The notes: a model not told the origin generated them from the letters alone. Shown: positions 11,161 to 22,386, counted from the first letter of the stretch. The stretch: 64,000 bases of DNA from Zingiber officinale (GCF_018446385.1 NC_056001.1:107238436-107302435); one strand, 5' to 3'. Numbers and translations: made by a program.

Positions 11161-11636
11161 ATTGGAAATGTTTACGGGAATAAAAAATAAAGTAAAAAAA
11201 AAAAGGGCGCGTCAAATTTTTACAAATCAAATAAAAGAGGATTTTTTTTCATAAATAAAAAAGATGCCCCATTAGTACATTTTGAAAATACTTTTCTTTC
11301 AGTGACATTGTAGTAGTTATACTATCGTGTATTTAAGATAAATTTAAAGATTTAGTTTGATTAATTATAAAATAGATAATTTTACACGTTGTAGCATAAC
11401 TGCTATGTATTGTAGCTACAATTTAGATTCTAAAATTTTGAACTATCAATTTTAAACTCTAAACACTATTATATAAAAATACTCTTTATTAACTTATTAA
11501 AAATATTTAACTTAATCAAAAATCACTTAAAATTAATCAAAATTAACTTTAAAATAATTGAAGAACAATCTTGCAACAGATTAGTGCAGTTCAAAATAAA
11601 GAACAATGTTGTAACAGCTACTTAATAGTTTTATAA

Positions 11637-11980
11637 GAATATTTACATCAATTTTTCTATCACTATATCTAAAAATTTAGGGTAAATAATTTACTTTATT
11701 AAATTTAGACAATCATTTTTCACTACATACTACATCAACTATCCTAAAATTTCCATCATCTTTAATTTTTGATTATTTTCTTCTCTTTTTTCTATGTTTT
11801 TATTATTATGTTTATGAAATGAGTGGAAGAAGATAGATTAAAAAGAATGAGTGAAAGGGGAGAGGTTAAAAAAATATTATTTTATTTTTAGGGTAGAGAT
11901 TTTATTTCCTAAATTTAGAGAATCATTATTCATATAATTTAGTGTATAATCTTTAAATATGATAACTGATATGGATACTC
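11637..11980. mobile_element. Tourist-like MITE (344 bp)
   Basis: Flanked by TAA at 11634-11636 and 11981-11983. The left end GAATATTTACATCAATTT and the reverse complement of the right end, GAGTATCCATATCAGTTA, form imperfect terminal inverted repeats resembling those of the MITE at 47511-47797. AT-rich and non-coding. Confidence 0.65.
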
Positions 11981-11983
11981 TAA

Positions 11984-12700
11984 ATTATGACAACTACTCA
12001 ATAGCTTTTTAATATGGTAGCACCTACTTAATAACCTTAAAATAAGGGATATTTTGGAGATAAAATCTTTCATAGAATATCTTTTTTGTTTTTTATTAAA
12101 AAGGAGCCTCTATTCCATGTTTAAAATGTCCTTTTGATTATTTATTTTTTTGTATATTTTTATAATTGGCATATAAATTAACTTTGAAATTTATACATGA
12201 AATAGAAGAATAATTGTGAAAGAGATCTTACTTGTTTTTACTTTAAACTTGCCTTGTAAATACAAACGTAACCTTCCAACTTTCTTGCCAACATGATGTG
12301 TGTTTTTATTTTTAGCATTTTTATAATATTTTCCCCCTAAACACTAGTTCATAACATTGGACTGATGTCTTGTATTGTAGCACTTGGCCTTTTCTGATGA
12401 CTTTTGTGGTCATTCACATGCCTTGTTTCGTTATGTTGATATTTCATATATAGAGAAACATTGCTCACTCATTATTATCCTACTAGTCATTTATTTCCTA
12501 TCATATAATTTGGAGGAAATTTTTCAAATGTGAATTACCTTTTGCCACAGTAATATTTGATCATGTGGCTGATTTGTCACAAAACATAATTAGTTCGGCC
12601 CTTTGAATTTGAAAGATTCAACTCCTGTAAATCTGCATGATCTCACACTACTTTAGATCTCAGCCACGATTTTAAACTTAACACAAAAACTTAGCTAATA
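11984..12700. other. AT-rich intergenic DNA
   Basis: No gene or clear element is seen on either strand. Confidence 0.5.
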
Positions 12701-12702
12701 CA

Positions 12703-13058
12703 TACTGTTACATTCAATGAAACACTAGACTATTTTCATGGCGTGAGGAGTCCAGTTTGGTTTCTCTGATGGAAGTCCAGTTGATGAACATTCGGTTAAT
12801 TCGATTAATTTGATATTAATTTTGTATAAATTTTTATTATTATTATTTTAAATAAATTTAGTTAATTGTTAACTGAAATAATTAATTCGGTTAATTCAAT
12901 TTTAATAAAACTTTAATTTGATTCGATTTTTGATTAATTTAATTAATTTATGAACTGAATTAATTAGATGCACATCCCTAATAATAAATACTGTTACATT
13001 CAATGAAACACCAGAATATTTTCATGGAGTGAGGACTCCAGTTTGGTTTCTCTGAAAA
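12703..13058 (+). repeat. 70-bp direct repeat flanking an AT-rich insert, upstream of the HLH gene
   Basis: About 70 bp starting ACTGTTACATTCAATGAAAC occurs at about 12703-12772 and again at about 12988-13058, roughly 93% identical by eye. The 215 bp between is an AATTAA/TTAATT-rich segment ending GATGCACATCCCTA, a motif common at the edge of plant non-coding repeats. The second copy ends about 270 bp upstream of the HLH TATA box. Confidence 0.75.
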
Positions 13059-13326
13059 CGATTAAACTAAAGAGAGATGGAAGCCCAGCTGGTGAGCCAG
13101 GCCGACAGCGGAGAGCGTCGCCAGTGGCCTCCCCCCGGCAAAAGCAGAGACCAGGCATTTTAATCGGCGCAAAATGTCCCCCGCACAAACTGTTCGCTCA
13201 CGGCCTCAGAACAATGGCGATCTGTTCGGTCCCCTCCCACTCGCCGTAGCTGCTATAGCGGTCCCGCTCCTCTCCCTCTGCATGCCGTCGCCACTATAAC
13301 TTTGCCGCTGAGTCCCAGATTCCCAG

Positions 13327-13337
13327 CTATATATAGA
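13327..13337 (+). promoter_or_regulatory. TATA box of the HLH gene
   Basis: CTATATATAGA lies about 58-68 bp before the ATG at 13395, implying a very short 5' leader. This supports 13395 as the start; frame-compatible upstream codons would lie before the TATA box. Confidence 0.7.
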
Positions 13338-13394
13338 ATTGGCCTCTCCTCGCCCTCGTCTCCCTTCTATTTACTCTATTACCGACGTGTATCC

Positions 13395-13835
13395 ATGGAC
13401 GGCGATGGGAAAGCCGACGCCGGCCTCCTCGAGCGGAGCCGGCGGATCAAGAAGGCGGCCGAGGTCGGACTCGCCCGCTCCTCTCCCGGCCGCCACTGGA
13501 GCCGCGAGCTCCTCCGCCGTCGCCTTCTGGACAACAAAGAGGAGACGACGTCGACGACGACGTGCGAGGCGGCAGCGTCGTCGTTGGGGGTGGAAGAGCC
13601 AGAGGAGGAGCTGGTGGAGGCTCGAGTGAGGACTCTGCAGCGGCTGGTCCCCGGCGGCGAGGAGCTCGGCGTGGATAGCTTGTTCGAGGAGACGGCCGAC
13701 TACATCGAGGCGCTGCGGGAGCAGGTGAGCGCAATGCGGGCGTTGGCGTGCTTGCTCCATGGATTCCAAAGGACAAGAGGCGGAGCCGCAGAGGGCGATG
13801 ATGCAACCAAAACAGAGTTTAGAGAGACTAAATGA
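13395..13835 (+). CDS. IBH1/AIF-type atypical HLH transcription regulator
   Basis: Single exon of 146 residues. An Arg/Lys-rich N-terminal part (ERSRRIKKAAEVGLA, then HWSRELLRRRLL) precedes a helix-loop-helix at about residues 78-120: VEARVRTLQRLVPGGEELG, then LFEETADYIEALREQV. The basic DNA-contact region typical of true bHLH proteins is missing, as in IBH1, AIF and IBL proteins. In that family such proteins bind other HLH factors and block them, usually restraining brassinosteroid- or light-driven growth. The role here is inferred from family. The gene is convergent with the P450 gene, with 329 bp between their stop codons. A short Ala-rich, acidic tail is unremarkable. The subfamily (IBH1 versus AIF) is not settled. 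Confidence 0.85.
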   Translation: MDGDGKADAGLLERSRRIKKAAEVGLARSSPGRHWSRELLRRRLLDNKEETTSTTTCEAAASSLGVEEPEEELVEARVRTLQRLVPGGEELGVDSLFEETADYIEALREQVSAMRALACLLHGFQRTRGGAAEGDDATKTEFRETK

Positions 13836-14164
13836 CAGAGTAATAATTCTTAGCTCGACCTAAATTATCACCTCGATTCCCCCTCTCTGACGCTCATCAA
13901 ATAGCAAAACACATTTTGTGTTTCCAATTTCCAGAAATGAAATTTTTTCAGAATTATGGTGCAGTGCGATCCATCGTTTAATATGATAGTTTTTTTCACA
14001 AAATGCACACTTGTTGTTATTGTTAATGAAAACTAGCTACTACAATACTGAGAAGGAAATTGGAGATTATGAATTATGATCATAACCTATCACTCTAATC
14101 ACACAACCTCACACAAATCTCTATGAGCAAGCTTAATTTGTGCATAAGAGTAGGGCTAGGTTGT

Positions 14165-16080
14165 TCAGAGTCTGTGAAGCTTCAACGGAACGCCATGTTG
14201 GGGTTGAAGGGTGAAACGTCTGGTGGGAGCATGGGCATAGGACGCTGAAAATTCGAAAGAAAACCTCTGTAGAATCACACTGAGCGCCATCTTAGCTTCG
14301 AGCATTGCGAAGTTCTGACCGATACAGATGCGAGGACCCCCGCCAAAGGGGAAGAAAGCATACTGCTCTTTCAATGCCATGGAAACCCCTTGTGAGAATC
14401 GCATCGGATTGAACTCCTCCGCGTCATCCCCCCAGTTACTTGGATCTCGGTGGATCAACACCGTCGGCAGGACGAGCACTGCCCCTGACGGAATCAACAG
14501 GCTTCCTATCTGTACTGGCTTAAAAGTTCTTCTTTCGAGCACAGGAACCGGTGGGTATAGCCTAAGAACCTCATACAGTGTCATTGTCATCTGTCACAGG
14601 AATTTAGTGTTAACTGCTACATCTGTTCGATATGTATCCTTAAGAAGTGTAGTTAGATACTCACAATCTTCAAACTGCTCAGTTCATTATATTCGGGTTT
14701 GTCTTTGCCAAAGAGTTGCAGAACTTCTTCTCTGGCTTTTACTTGCCAGTCGGGATGCATGCTCAAGACAATCATCGTGGTGGTTAGTAAGATGGACGTC
14801 GTTTCTTGTCCGGCGAAGTAAAAGAGCTTGCATTCCTCGATCACGTCTTCGTAAGTCATCCCTGCATTCTTTTCACCCGTTTCTTGGGCGTGTTTCGAGC
14901 TGGACTCCAGCATCAAGCCCAAGAGATCCTGTTTTGTTGGTTCACCCTTCTTCATGGCCTCCTCCCTCTTCCTTATTATACCTATTAGAATTGATCGGGC
15001 TTCCCTATGAATTGCTTTTCTTCTGTTATTCTTCGGTGTGGGCAAGAATCTACATGACAGAATTGCATCGATGAGTAGATGAAATGGTCTTTCTTCAACG
15101 CAAGATATGGATGGGCAAGGAATAGAATTCACCTGAAACCTGGGATATAGACAGACTGCAAAGCTAGAAGTATCAGCTCAGTTTGCTCAGTTTGTAGTTG
15201 GAAAATCTTCCTTCCTTCTTTGTAGTTGCTACCGAATGCAGTTCGAGAAATAACATCTGCAGTGAAGTCTTGCAACTCTGGCCAAACATCTACTTGGAAA
15301 GACCCTTCTGGGCCAACCATCCCCTCCCATTTCTCAACCATGTCCGTGCAACAGCTACAGAATACCGGCAACATTTGCTGCGAGACAACAAAAACAATGT
15401 TCGAGACTGTGGAGCTAGCATTGGGTCGAAGATATGGTCTATGGAGAAGGATTAGTTACCTTCAACTTCTCCAAGTGGAAAGCGGGATTTAACATCTTCC
15501 TGTGCTTGGACCATTTCTCACCTTCATAGCTGAAAATGCCTGTGACGAAGTATCGTTGGTAGGCGCTCAAGCCTGGTCGCGCTACTTGATCAAACTTCTT
15601 GACGAAAACTTCCTTCACTAGCTCTGGCTCCAACAGAGCCACTCGGGGAACGGGCCCTGACCAGGTAAAGGATGTTCCACCTACACAAAAGAATTAAAAT
15701 TACCTCTAGCTATTTGACGTAAGAGCAGGCGGCAATGGAGATGAAGGGCGCTCACCGAATTCCCTAATTTTATGGGCGATGAAAGGAGCGACGCGAAGAG
15801 CAATGTCGTGGGAGAGAGGCATGGGCTTCGACACCGCTTCCATTAGGAAGCGTCTCATCTCCTTGAGGTCGCCGTACAGGAAGCGGTAGGCGGTGCCGGT
15901 GAGCCCCTGCTCCCGGAGCGCCCGCTCCATTCGCCACGGCCGCCACCACAGGACGTTGAGCGCCTCCGCCAACGCCCATACCGGAAACAACAGCAGCAGC
16001 AGCCACGACGACAATGCGGCCCAATTCTCGATCGTCACAAGTAACGTCATGAGAAACGGTAGGAATGGAAATTTGAACAT
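14165..16080 (-). CDS. CYP72A: Cytochrome P450, CYP72A family
   Basis: Five exons on the minus strand: 16080-15756, 15680-15460, 15377-15133, 15049-14665 and 14590-14165. All introns are GT-AG and the frame is open through 533 residues, the usual CYP72A length. It is a heme monooxygenase expected to be anchored in the ER by the N-terminal hydrophobic helix ([19 protein letters not shown]). Visible motifs are [18 protein letters not shown] after the anchor, the oxygen-binding I-helix AGQETT (343-348), the K-helix ExxR (E399, R402 in YEVLRLYPP), an NPMRF segment in the PERF position, and the heme loop [12 protein letters not shown] with Cys481. CYP72A enzymes oxidise varied substrates such as terpenoids, gibberellins and secologanin relatives, so the substrate cannot be named. 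A complete, probably functional gene. Confidence 0.93.
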
Positions 16081-16214
16081 AGGGAGACATGTTCTTGGAA
16101 TTGATAAAGAAAAGCCCGAACTAATTATGTCCGTTGCAATTCCTTCACAATTCTTTCTTGGTAAGAATTCTTTCTCGATTCTATAATTGGCTTAGGTGTT
16201 TCTAAACTACAGGA

Positions 16215-16222
16215 ATTTATAC
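16215..16222 (-). promoter_or_regulatory. Candidate TATA box of the CYP72A gene
   Basis: TATAAATT on the minus strand, 135-142 bp upstream of the ATG, a normal plant spacing. Tat-derived DNA begins about 230 bp further upstream. Confidence 0.5.
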
Positions 16223-16449
16223 CGACCAAGCAAAGGTCCGCATTGATCCAACATTGAAGTATCTATCTAATTAAGAAGGGAAACACAGTGTCGTAGCAAC
16301 ATAACTGACTCGGCGATTGGCAAGTGGGACTTATGGCAGAGGGAGAGTGATGACACCAAACGATTCTTTCTGCGCACACCATAAATAGAACAAATAGAAA
16401 TGTTAAAGCAAGAATTAAGGGGAATTTCTTGGCGCAGTCATGACACTCA

Positions 16450-17975
16450 AGTCAAAATAGTAGTCGAATAAAAAAATAGAAAAAAAGATGAATAATAGAA
16501 CAGTAAATATGGATGCATGTGGGCACGCATAATGTAACATAAGGGAGTGTACGTGAGTCTAAATGAGCATAAGTGAGCGTATCTGACCAACGGAGATAAC
16601 TCTTCTTTTTATACTGATCCTCATAACCTCTGCAATAATGAACAGTAGAATACAGGAGGTGGCAGCACTGATGCCCCTTTGCGAAGACGGAACTACAACG
16701 AAAAAGAAAACACCAAATGCGGAAAACGGCAAAGCAAGCATGCTTATAAGCCCTGTAGCCGATCGACCTTAGTCGTCCGATCTAGCTTCACGAAAACCTA
16801 GATGAAGATCCGATCATTAATTTTGAAACGACGACGCATGTCTCGGGACAGACGAATATCCGCCTGTCATATCAAGCGTGTGGCAGCAGTAGTCGACACG
16901 TGGCATTCGATTATCGGACGCATTTAATAAGCTTAATTACAAAAGGTATGGTCTCGTGCTCGACCATAATCATCAAGGATTTGTGCGGTCTTCAAGATAT
17001 TTGGTGACATCAGCTTACTCCACGCTCACTCGAGGAAAAGAATTTTTTCAAGTGTTCGTACTTATCTTCGCGATCGGCACAAGGAACGAGCCACAGGATT
17101 GAACCTTGCATTGGCATAGTGATGTCAAGCGACATTGGCTATCGGTCTGATCCATGATTGCAGATCGAGCATAATCCGATCGGACAATGGAGCGTTCAAG
17201 CCGAGCGGACCTCAAATTCACTAAAAACATATTTTGTTCAGTCAGTTGGACTTGCAGCCTCCTTCGACTAGACTTAAAAGGGAGACTTATGATGCAGCGA
17301 TAAGAAGAGTCTATCTGGCCCAAGTCAATTGCCACGTTGAAGGAAAGTCAAAGAGGTCAACGCGTAAGGGTAAACAAGGTACAATCAGTGTGGGTGTCTC
17401 GCCCGATCGGAGGGATCACTGTTCGGTCGCCCAGATGGTCAGCCAGATGAGACTAATTATTTGACTCACCAAATGAGCCAGGAGCTCGTGCCTAACAAGC
17501 TGGTAATATGGGCCGATCGGGTCGCTCGATCGGCTCTGAGTACGACATTGGCATTATACTCATAATGGACCGCTCGTCTGGCGCAAGGAGTAACGCTGTA
17601 CAAGAGGGAAAGACCATTAATAAGGGGAAGAGAAAGTAAAGGAGAACACGACAACTATTAAATATGTAGAAGACAGGACGAAGATGTCTTCTGTTTGTCA
17701 TTAAACCACATCATTAAATAGGAGAAGACGAAAGGTCACCCAGAAAGGTATAAAAGGGTCTACAGGTATGAGGAACAGGCAAGAAAAATATTTCTGAGTT
17801 CTACGATTCTCTACTTTCTTACTCTTTTCCCTTGTTCTAACTTGAGCGTCGGAGGATCAACGTCAAGGATCCCTTCCCTGGTCTTAATTTTGTTTTGCAG
17901 GATTATCGAAGTTTTCTTCCTGTTAGTGGCCACCCCATTTCTGGCTTTCTAACTTCCTTCATTCGGATAAGATCA
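16450..17975 (+). mobile_element. Tat-type retrotransposon remnant, 3' end with LTR (fossil)
   Basis: CCTCCTTCGACTAGACTTAA plus a purine tract (17262-17285) matches the 3' end of the left Tat element. An LTR follows at 17288 with TATAAAAG at 17749 and the shared TTGAGCGTCGGAGG motif near 17842. The LTR end near 17975 and the left limit near 16450 are approximate. No coding domain is visible. Broken and partial. It sits upstream of the P450 gene. Confidence 0.65.
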
Positions 17976-17979
17976 GATA

Positions 17980-18393
17980 TAATTTTAATAAACGGTGGAT
18001 GTAAGAATATTAGACTAATAGATTATCTCTGTCAATAATTTTTGGTATATCCTATTAGTAAATGAAAAGTTTTCATGGGATAAGACTGATCACTTTCGAA
18101 ATTAGTGAACGTAGGTTAGATATTTGATGTCAAACTTAAAAAATAAAATGATGTTAATAATCTAGATGTCTAAATTTAATAATCCAACTAATTTTGGAAA
18201 TAGACAATATTTAACTTACTGGGTAAATAAATATTATAACAACTCCAATTCATAATTATAACACTGTATTAATTATATGTATATAAGTTATATTTCAAAT
18301 TTATTAAAATTAATTAAGTGAAATTAAATCATCTAAATTATAAAAGACATTAATATGGTGGTCGACTGACCGTCCGTACTTAATTTACACGAT
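17980..18393. other. AT-rich intergenic DNA
   Basis: Nothing coding or repetitive is recognised between the Tat LTR remnant and the Harbinger element. Confidence 0.5.
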
Positions 18394-18474
18394 TAAGGAC
18401 ATCCACAATGCTATAATATTATAATACCCATCACCTTATCAAAAAGTATGAGACTCACAGTAACATACTCATTA

Positions 18475-18933
18475 GAGCATCCACAGTGGCAATACGGAAG
18501 AAACTCCCTCCCATAGTGGGAGGGAGCTTTTTCCCCATTTGCCAAGAAGCGGTTCCATACAGATGGAGCCGCTTCTTCACCATTTTTTTTAAATTTTTTT
18601 AATTAAAATAAGTTTTTTTAATTTAAATATAATATTAGAGATGTTTTTTTTAATTAGAAAAACATATATATGATTTGGAGGTTTAAAAAATATGGTATTA
18701 TGAAGTTTCATGTTAGCAATTTATAAATTTAAATTTTATAAAAATTTAATGGTGTATAATGTAAAATATGGAAGAGAAATAGAAATTATATATAGTGAAA
18801 AGTGTGGGACCCATGAAGGAGTTGTTGAGAGGTTTTTTGATAGTGGAAAGAGGTATGAAGTTTTTAACTTTTGATGTGGCGCAGACGTGGTAACGAAGAA
18901 GCTCTCAATGGGCTCTAACCGCTGTGGATGCCC
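18475..18933. mobile_element. Tourist-like MITE nested in the Harbinger element
   Basis: 459 bp flanked by TTA (18472-18474 and 18934-18936). The termini GAGCATCCACAGTGG and, reverse-complemented, GGGCATCCACAGCGG match at 13 of 15 positions and closely resemble the host element's termini. The interior is AT-rich and non-coding. Probably mobilised by transposase of the same family and inserted into its relative. Confidence 0.88.
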
Positions 18934-19427
18934 TTATAACAATATCCTTCTTTCACTCACATCCCTTTTAACATTAACACTAATTATTTATGGGTCCCAC
19001 AATCCACTCAACCATCTTAAAATTATATCATATTAAATAAATATATTTTAAAATATTTAAATTATTATTATTATTTTTAATAATAATATTACTTTTAAAA
19101 ATATAATTTTATTATTTTTCAAAAATAATATTAATTTTTTAAATATATTTATTAAATAAAATAGATGGTTGTGAGGAAACGAAATTACAATGTTAGGAAA
19201 ATAAAATTATAGAGTTGGGAAAATGAAATTACAACCGAGCGCCTAAAATTATAAAGTTGGGAAAACGAAATTACAACTGAGGGCTAAAATTACAAAGTTG
19301 GGAAACAAAATTTATTTTAAATTATCATGTAATTATGGAATTGAAATGTAACAATAACTTAAATAAACCATACAATTATGAAATTAAAAATAATATATGA
19401 AATACTAATTCACGGATTGTTGTTGTA

Positions 19428-20692
19428 TTACCTCCAGATATGTTCAACTAAGTCGGCGCGAAGTTGGTGATGAACTTGAGTGTCACGTAGCTCAGAATTT
19501 GTTCGAAGATAATCTTGAAATCCTCGGTTTGAGCCATGAATAGGTTATGCGGGTTCGTCACCTTCATCGTTGTACTAATTTGTCACGTGACCTCTCTCAT
19601 CCTCAACAATCATATTATGAAAAATAATGCATGCTAGCATGATTTGTTTTAACTTTTTCCTATACCAATAACGAGTTGGACCTCTAACAAATTGCCCACG
19701 CCCCAAATGTCCGTTCAACATCGTTTCTTGCAGACTCCTGTCTTTCCTTAAACAACTTCCTCTAGGGATCCTCCGGGCAAAGTTAACAAAAGTAGCTCAC
19801 TCGGGATATATTCCATTTGGTAGATAATAGCCCTTCGTATATGCAGTGTCGTTCACCGTGAAATTAATCTCTGACATATTTCCTTGCAAGACGTTGTTGA
19901 ATATGGGATATTCATATAACACGTTAATATCGTTACGTGAACCGGCGACCCCAAAAAATGCATGCCATATCCACAAGTCATCGCGACCGCTTCAAGTACG
20001 ATTGTTGGTGACCCATGTCCCCTTGTAAATTGACATTTCCAAGCAACTGGACAATTTTTTCATTTCCAGTGCATACAATCAAGGCTACCTAGCATGCCAG
20101 GGAAACCATGTCTCTCATCATGCATTTGAAGAAGACGTTGAATATCATCAACATTTGGCCTTCTCAAGTACCTATCACCAAATATTTCAACTACGTATTC
20201 GCAGAACTTAAAAAGACACCTGATGACAGTTGATTTACCCATACGTAGGTACTCGTCAAGATGATCGGTAGGGACTCCATAAGCCAGTTGACAAATCGCG
20301 ACGGTGCATTTTTGTATTGGTGACAATCCTTTTTTTCGTACAACATCGTTCCTATGTTGAAAAATGCTGAATGATTTTCTAATGCATTCACTATGCGGAG
20401 GAATAACTCTATTCGCATTCGAAATCGTCTTCGAAATATTTCATCATGATACACCGAGGTTATAGAGAAATAATCATTGACGAGCCTCTCATGCCCGGCT
20501 TCACGATTTCTTTGGACAAACCTTCTTCTGCGTGTGCCCCTCCTCTGATATGCTCCCCAAGTTGGTGTTGTTGAAGAACCAATAACATCAGTTCTTCACC
20601 CGGATCATAAGCTTGCTCATTGATTTCAACATAGGCTTCGTCTTCGCTTGTCGAGTTGGAACTTGAGCTAGAGCGCCTGTAGAATAAGACAT
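19428..20692 (-). pseudogene. Harbinger transposase (DDE_Tnp_4 type), disrupted
   Basis: The N-terminal Ser/Asp-rich part (SNSTSEDEAYVEINEQAYD) is followed by REAGHERLVNDYF and EIFRRRFRMRIELFLRIV, then KCTVAICQLAYGVPTDHLDEY and the catalytic core. All three acidic catalytic positions can still be seen: D in GSLDCMHW (about 20070), D in SRNDINVL (about 19940) and E in DVERTFG (about 19710). They lie in different frames. A frame change near 20340 and at least two more breaks, plus in-frame stops in the C-terminal half, make it a pseudogene. In an intact element it would cut and join at TTA/TAA targets, working with the ORF1 protein. Confidence 0.85.
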
Positions 20693-20795
20693 TTTTGGAG
20701 GAAACACGTTTTAGTATATGTGTTTGAGAAATGGTATGATAGTCGAATGAAAATCTTGTAGCACAATGTGTCTATATATATTGTTTTTCTCATGC

Positions 20796-20915
20796 AACGA
20801 CTAGTTTGCAACGTCATCTTGCAACGGCTAATTTGCAACGGTTAGTTTGCAACGGTAAGTTTGTAGTGCTTAGTTTACAACGGCTAGTTGTAACAACTAG
20901 TTTCCAAGACTTGTT
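20796..20915. repeat. Short tandem repeats, about 14-16 bp
   Basis: About eight copies of GCAACGGCTAGTTT-like units lie between the Harbinger transposase and ORF1, i.e. in the leader of the transposase gene on the minus strand. Repeats here could be binding sites for the ORF1 protein; this is inference. Confidence 0.7.
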
Positions 20916-21133
20916 TATAACGACTATTTTATAAAATTATAATAATTAAAAATCACATTAATCGAAATGAGAAATACAATAATTAAAAATTACAATCACT
21001 CGAAAATATAATAATACTAGAAAATGAACGTTAAGTAAACAATTTAGATATTCTATCTTGACCTAATATCCTAGCATAGACATTCATGTATGATAAGCTA
21101 CTTCTTTGTCATTTTGGAAGAGGTGTTGCTTGC

Positions 21134-22011
21134 TCACGACTCTGAGGTCCTCGTCTTCTTTGTGGCCACAAAGTGATCAGCGAATTGTGGAGTAAACATT
21201 GGACGGTCTTTGACAATTCTCCACACATGTTCGAGATTGAATGCAACGTCATTGTTTTCGAATCGATATTTTTCGTACACAAACCTCAATATATCTTCAT
21301 CACTGTGACCACTTCGATATGAACTATAAATACTATTGTAATTTACATTGAATCGATATACCTTCTTTTGGATTGTATTGTGCCAATGTGACCGTATAAC
21401 ATTTGCACTTCTGGTGTTTGAAAGTAGGGGAAGATTCTCATTGTAGTAGCTTGCAACCCGTCCCCAAAAAGCATCCGCCTTTGATCATTGTCGATTATTG
21501 GATCATCACTGATAGTTACAAAACTTCTCGCTAAGATCTCGTCTTCAACCTTTGTCCAACTTGAACGCTTTCTTGTACCCTCAGCATTTGAAACCGCCTT
21601 TTCTAAATTGACCACCTCAATTGGGGATTCACGGTCGGAAAGTTGAGTCTCCGGGACAAAAGTCGGAGTTGCAAGTTCATTCGACATCGAATGAGTGAAA
21701 GACATACCAGTTGTGTGTGGGGTACTATATCCATTAACAACTGATGGCGTGAAATACGGATGACTCATGTTTTGCCAATATTCGGTTGGAAGCAGTTGAT
21801 ATGGACCTTGAGGAGCATAATTCAGATGATTCATAGAATTTCCAAAACCTTGGAAATTTTGAAGATTTTGTGGAGGAAACGACATATTGGGAAGTGGATG
21901 TGAGTATTGATAATTTGGTGGAATTTATGGATTTTGGGAAGATGAATATTCTTGCGAGTTATTTGTAGAATTCAAGAAATTTATAAAAAATGCCCTATTA
22001 TTTTTATCCAT
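21134..22011 (-). pseudogene. Harbinger ORF1, Myb/SANT-like DNA-binding protein, nearly intact
   Basis: From MDKNNRAFFINFLNSTNN at 22011 the frame passes an Asn/Gln/Pro-rich N-terminal region to the Myb-like trihelix segment RKRSSWTKVEDEILARSFVT. It continues in a second frame with AFWGRVASYYNENLP and RSHWHNTIQKKV, then NLEHVWRIVKD, and ends at 21134. I see two lesions: one in-frame stop at 21925-21927 and one single-base frame change near 21480 (CAAAGGCGG where related genes read DQKADAF). ORF1 proteins of this superfamily bind the transposon ends and help the transposase enter the nucleus. Confidence 0.85.
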
Positions 22012-22258
22012 TTTAGATAGAAAATAAGATGGTAGAAACTTGAAAAAATAGATGGGAAGAAAATTTAAAGAGTAGAATTGAAAAAGTAGTGAGTTGAAAT
22101 GAAAATATGTGTACATATTGATGGATATTTATAGATGAAATTTCGAACTAACCGTTAAAAAATAGTCGTTGAAAAACTAATCATTTTATTACCTTTTTAA
22201 TTTTAAAATTTATAAATTTTTTAATAAATAAAAAATAAAAAATTATATATATACACAT

Positions 22259-22308
22259 GGGGTGGGCCAACCCTGACCCACCCCCTAGAGGCTTGAATGC
22301 ATTCAAGC
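22259..22308. repeat. Two adjacent palindromes near the Harbinger right end
   Basis: GGGGTGGG (22259-22266) pairs with CCCACCCC (22277-22284). Next to it GCTTGAATGCATTCAAGC (22291-22308) is a perfect 18-bp palindrome. Both lie inside the Harbinger near its right end. Confidence 0.8.
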
Positions 22309-22386
22309 GATGAACAAATAAGGGGCATCTACAACACCGCGTTAAATATACAACGTCATTATAACACGACTTTGTGGATGCTCTAA

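Larger units (their letters stand above)
18397..22383 (-). mobile_element. PIF/Harbinger DNA transposon with ORF1 and transposase
   Basis: A 3-bp TAA target duplication flanks the element (18394-18396 and 22384-22386). The termini GGACATCCACAATG and, on the other strand, GAGCATCCACAAAG match at 12 of 14 positions. Both Harbinger genes lie on the minus strand: the Myb/SANT-like ORF1 (22011-21134) and the DDE transposase (20692-19428). A related 459-bp MITE is nested at 18475-18933. ORF1 has two lesions while the transposase has more, so this copy is not autonomous now. Complete ends plus both genes make it a good family representative. Confidence 0.88.

Noticed and set aside
14328-15074. 248-codon plus-strand frame
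   Set aside because: Antisense to P450 exons 4-5, whose minus-strand reading has all P450 motifs and valid splice sites.
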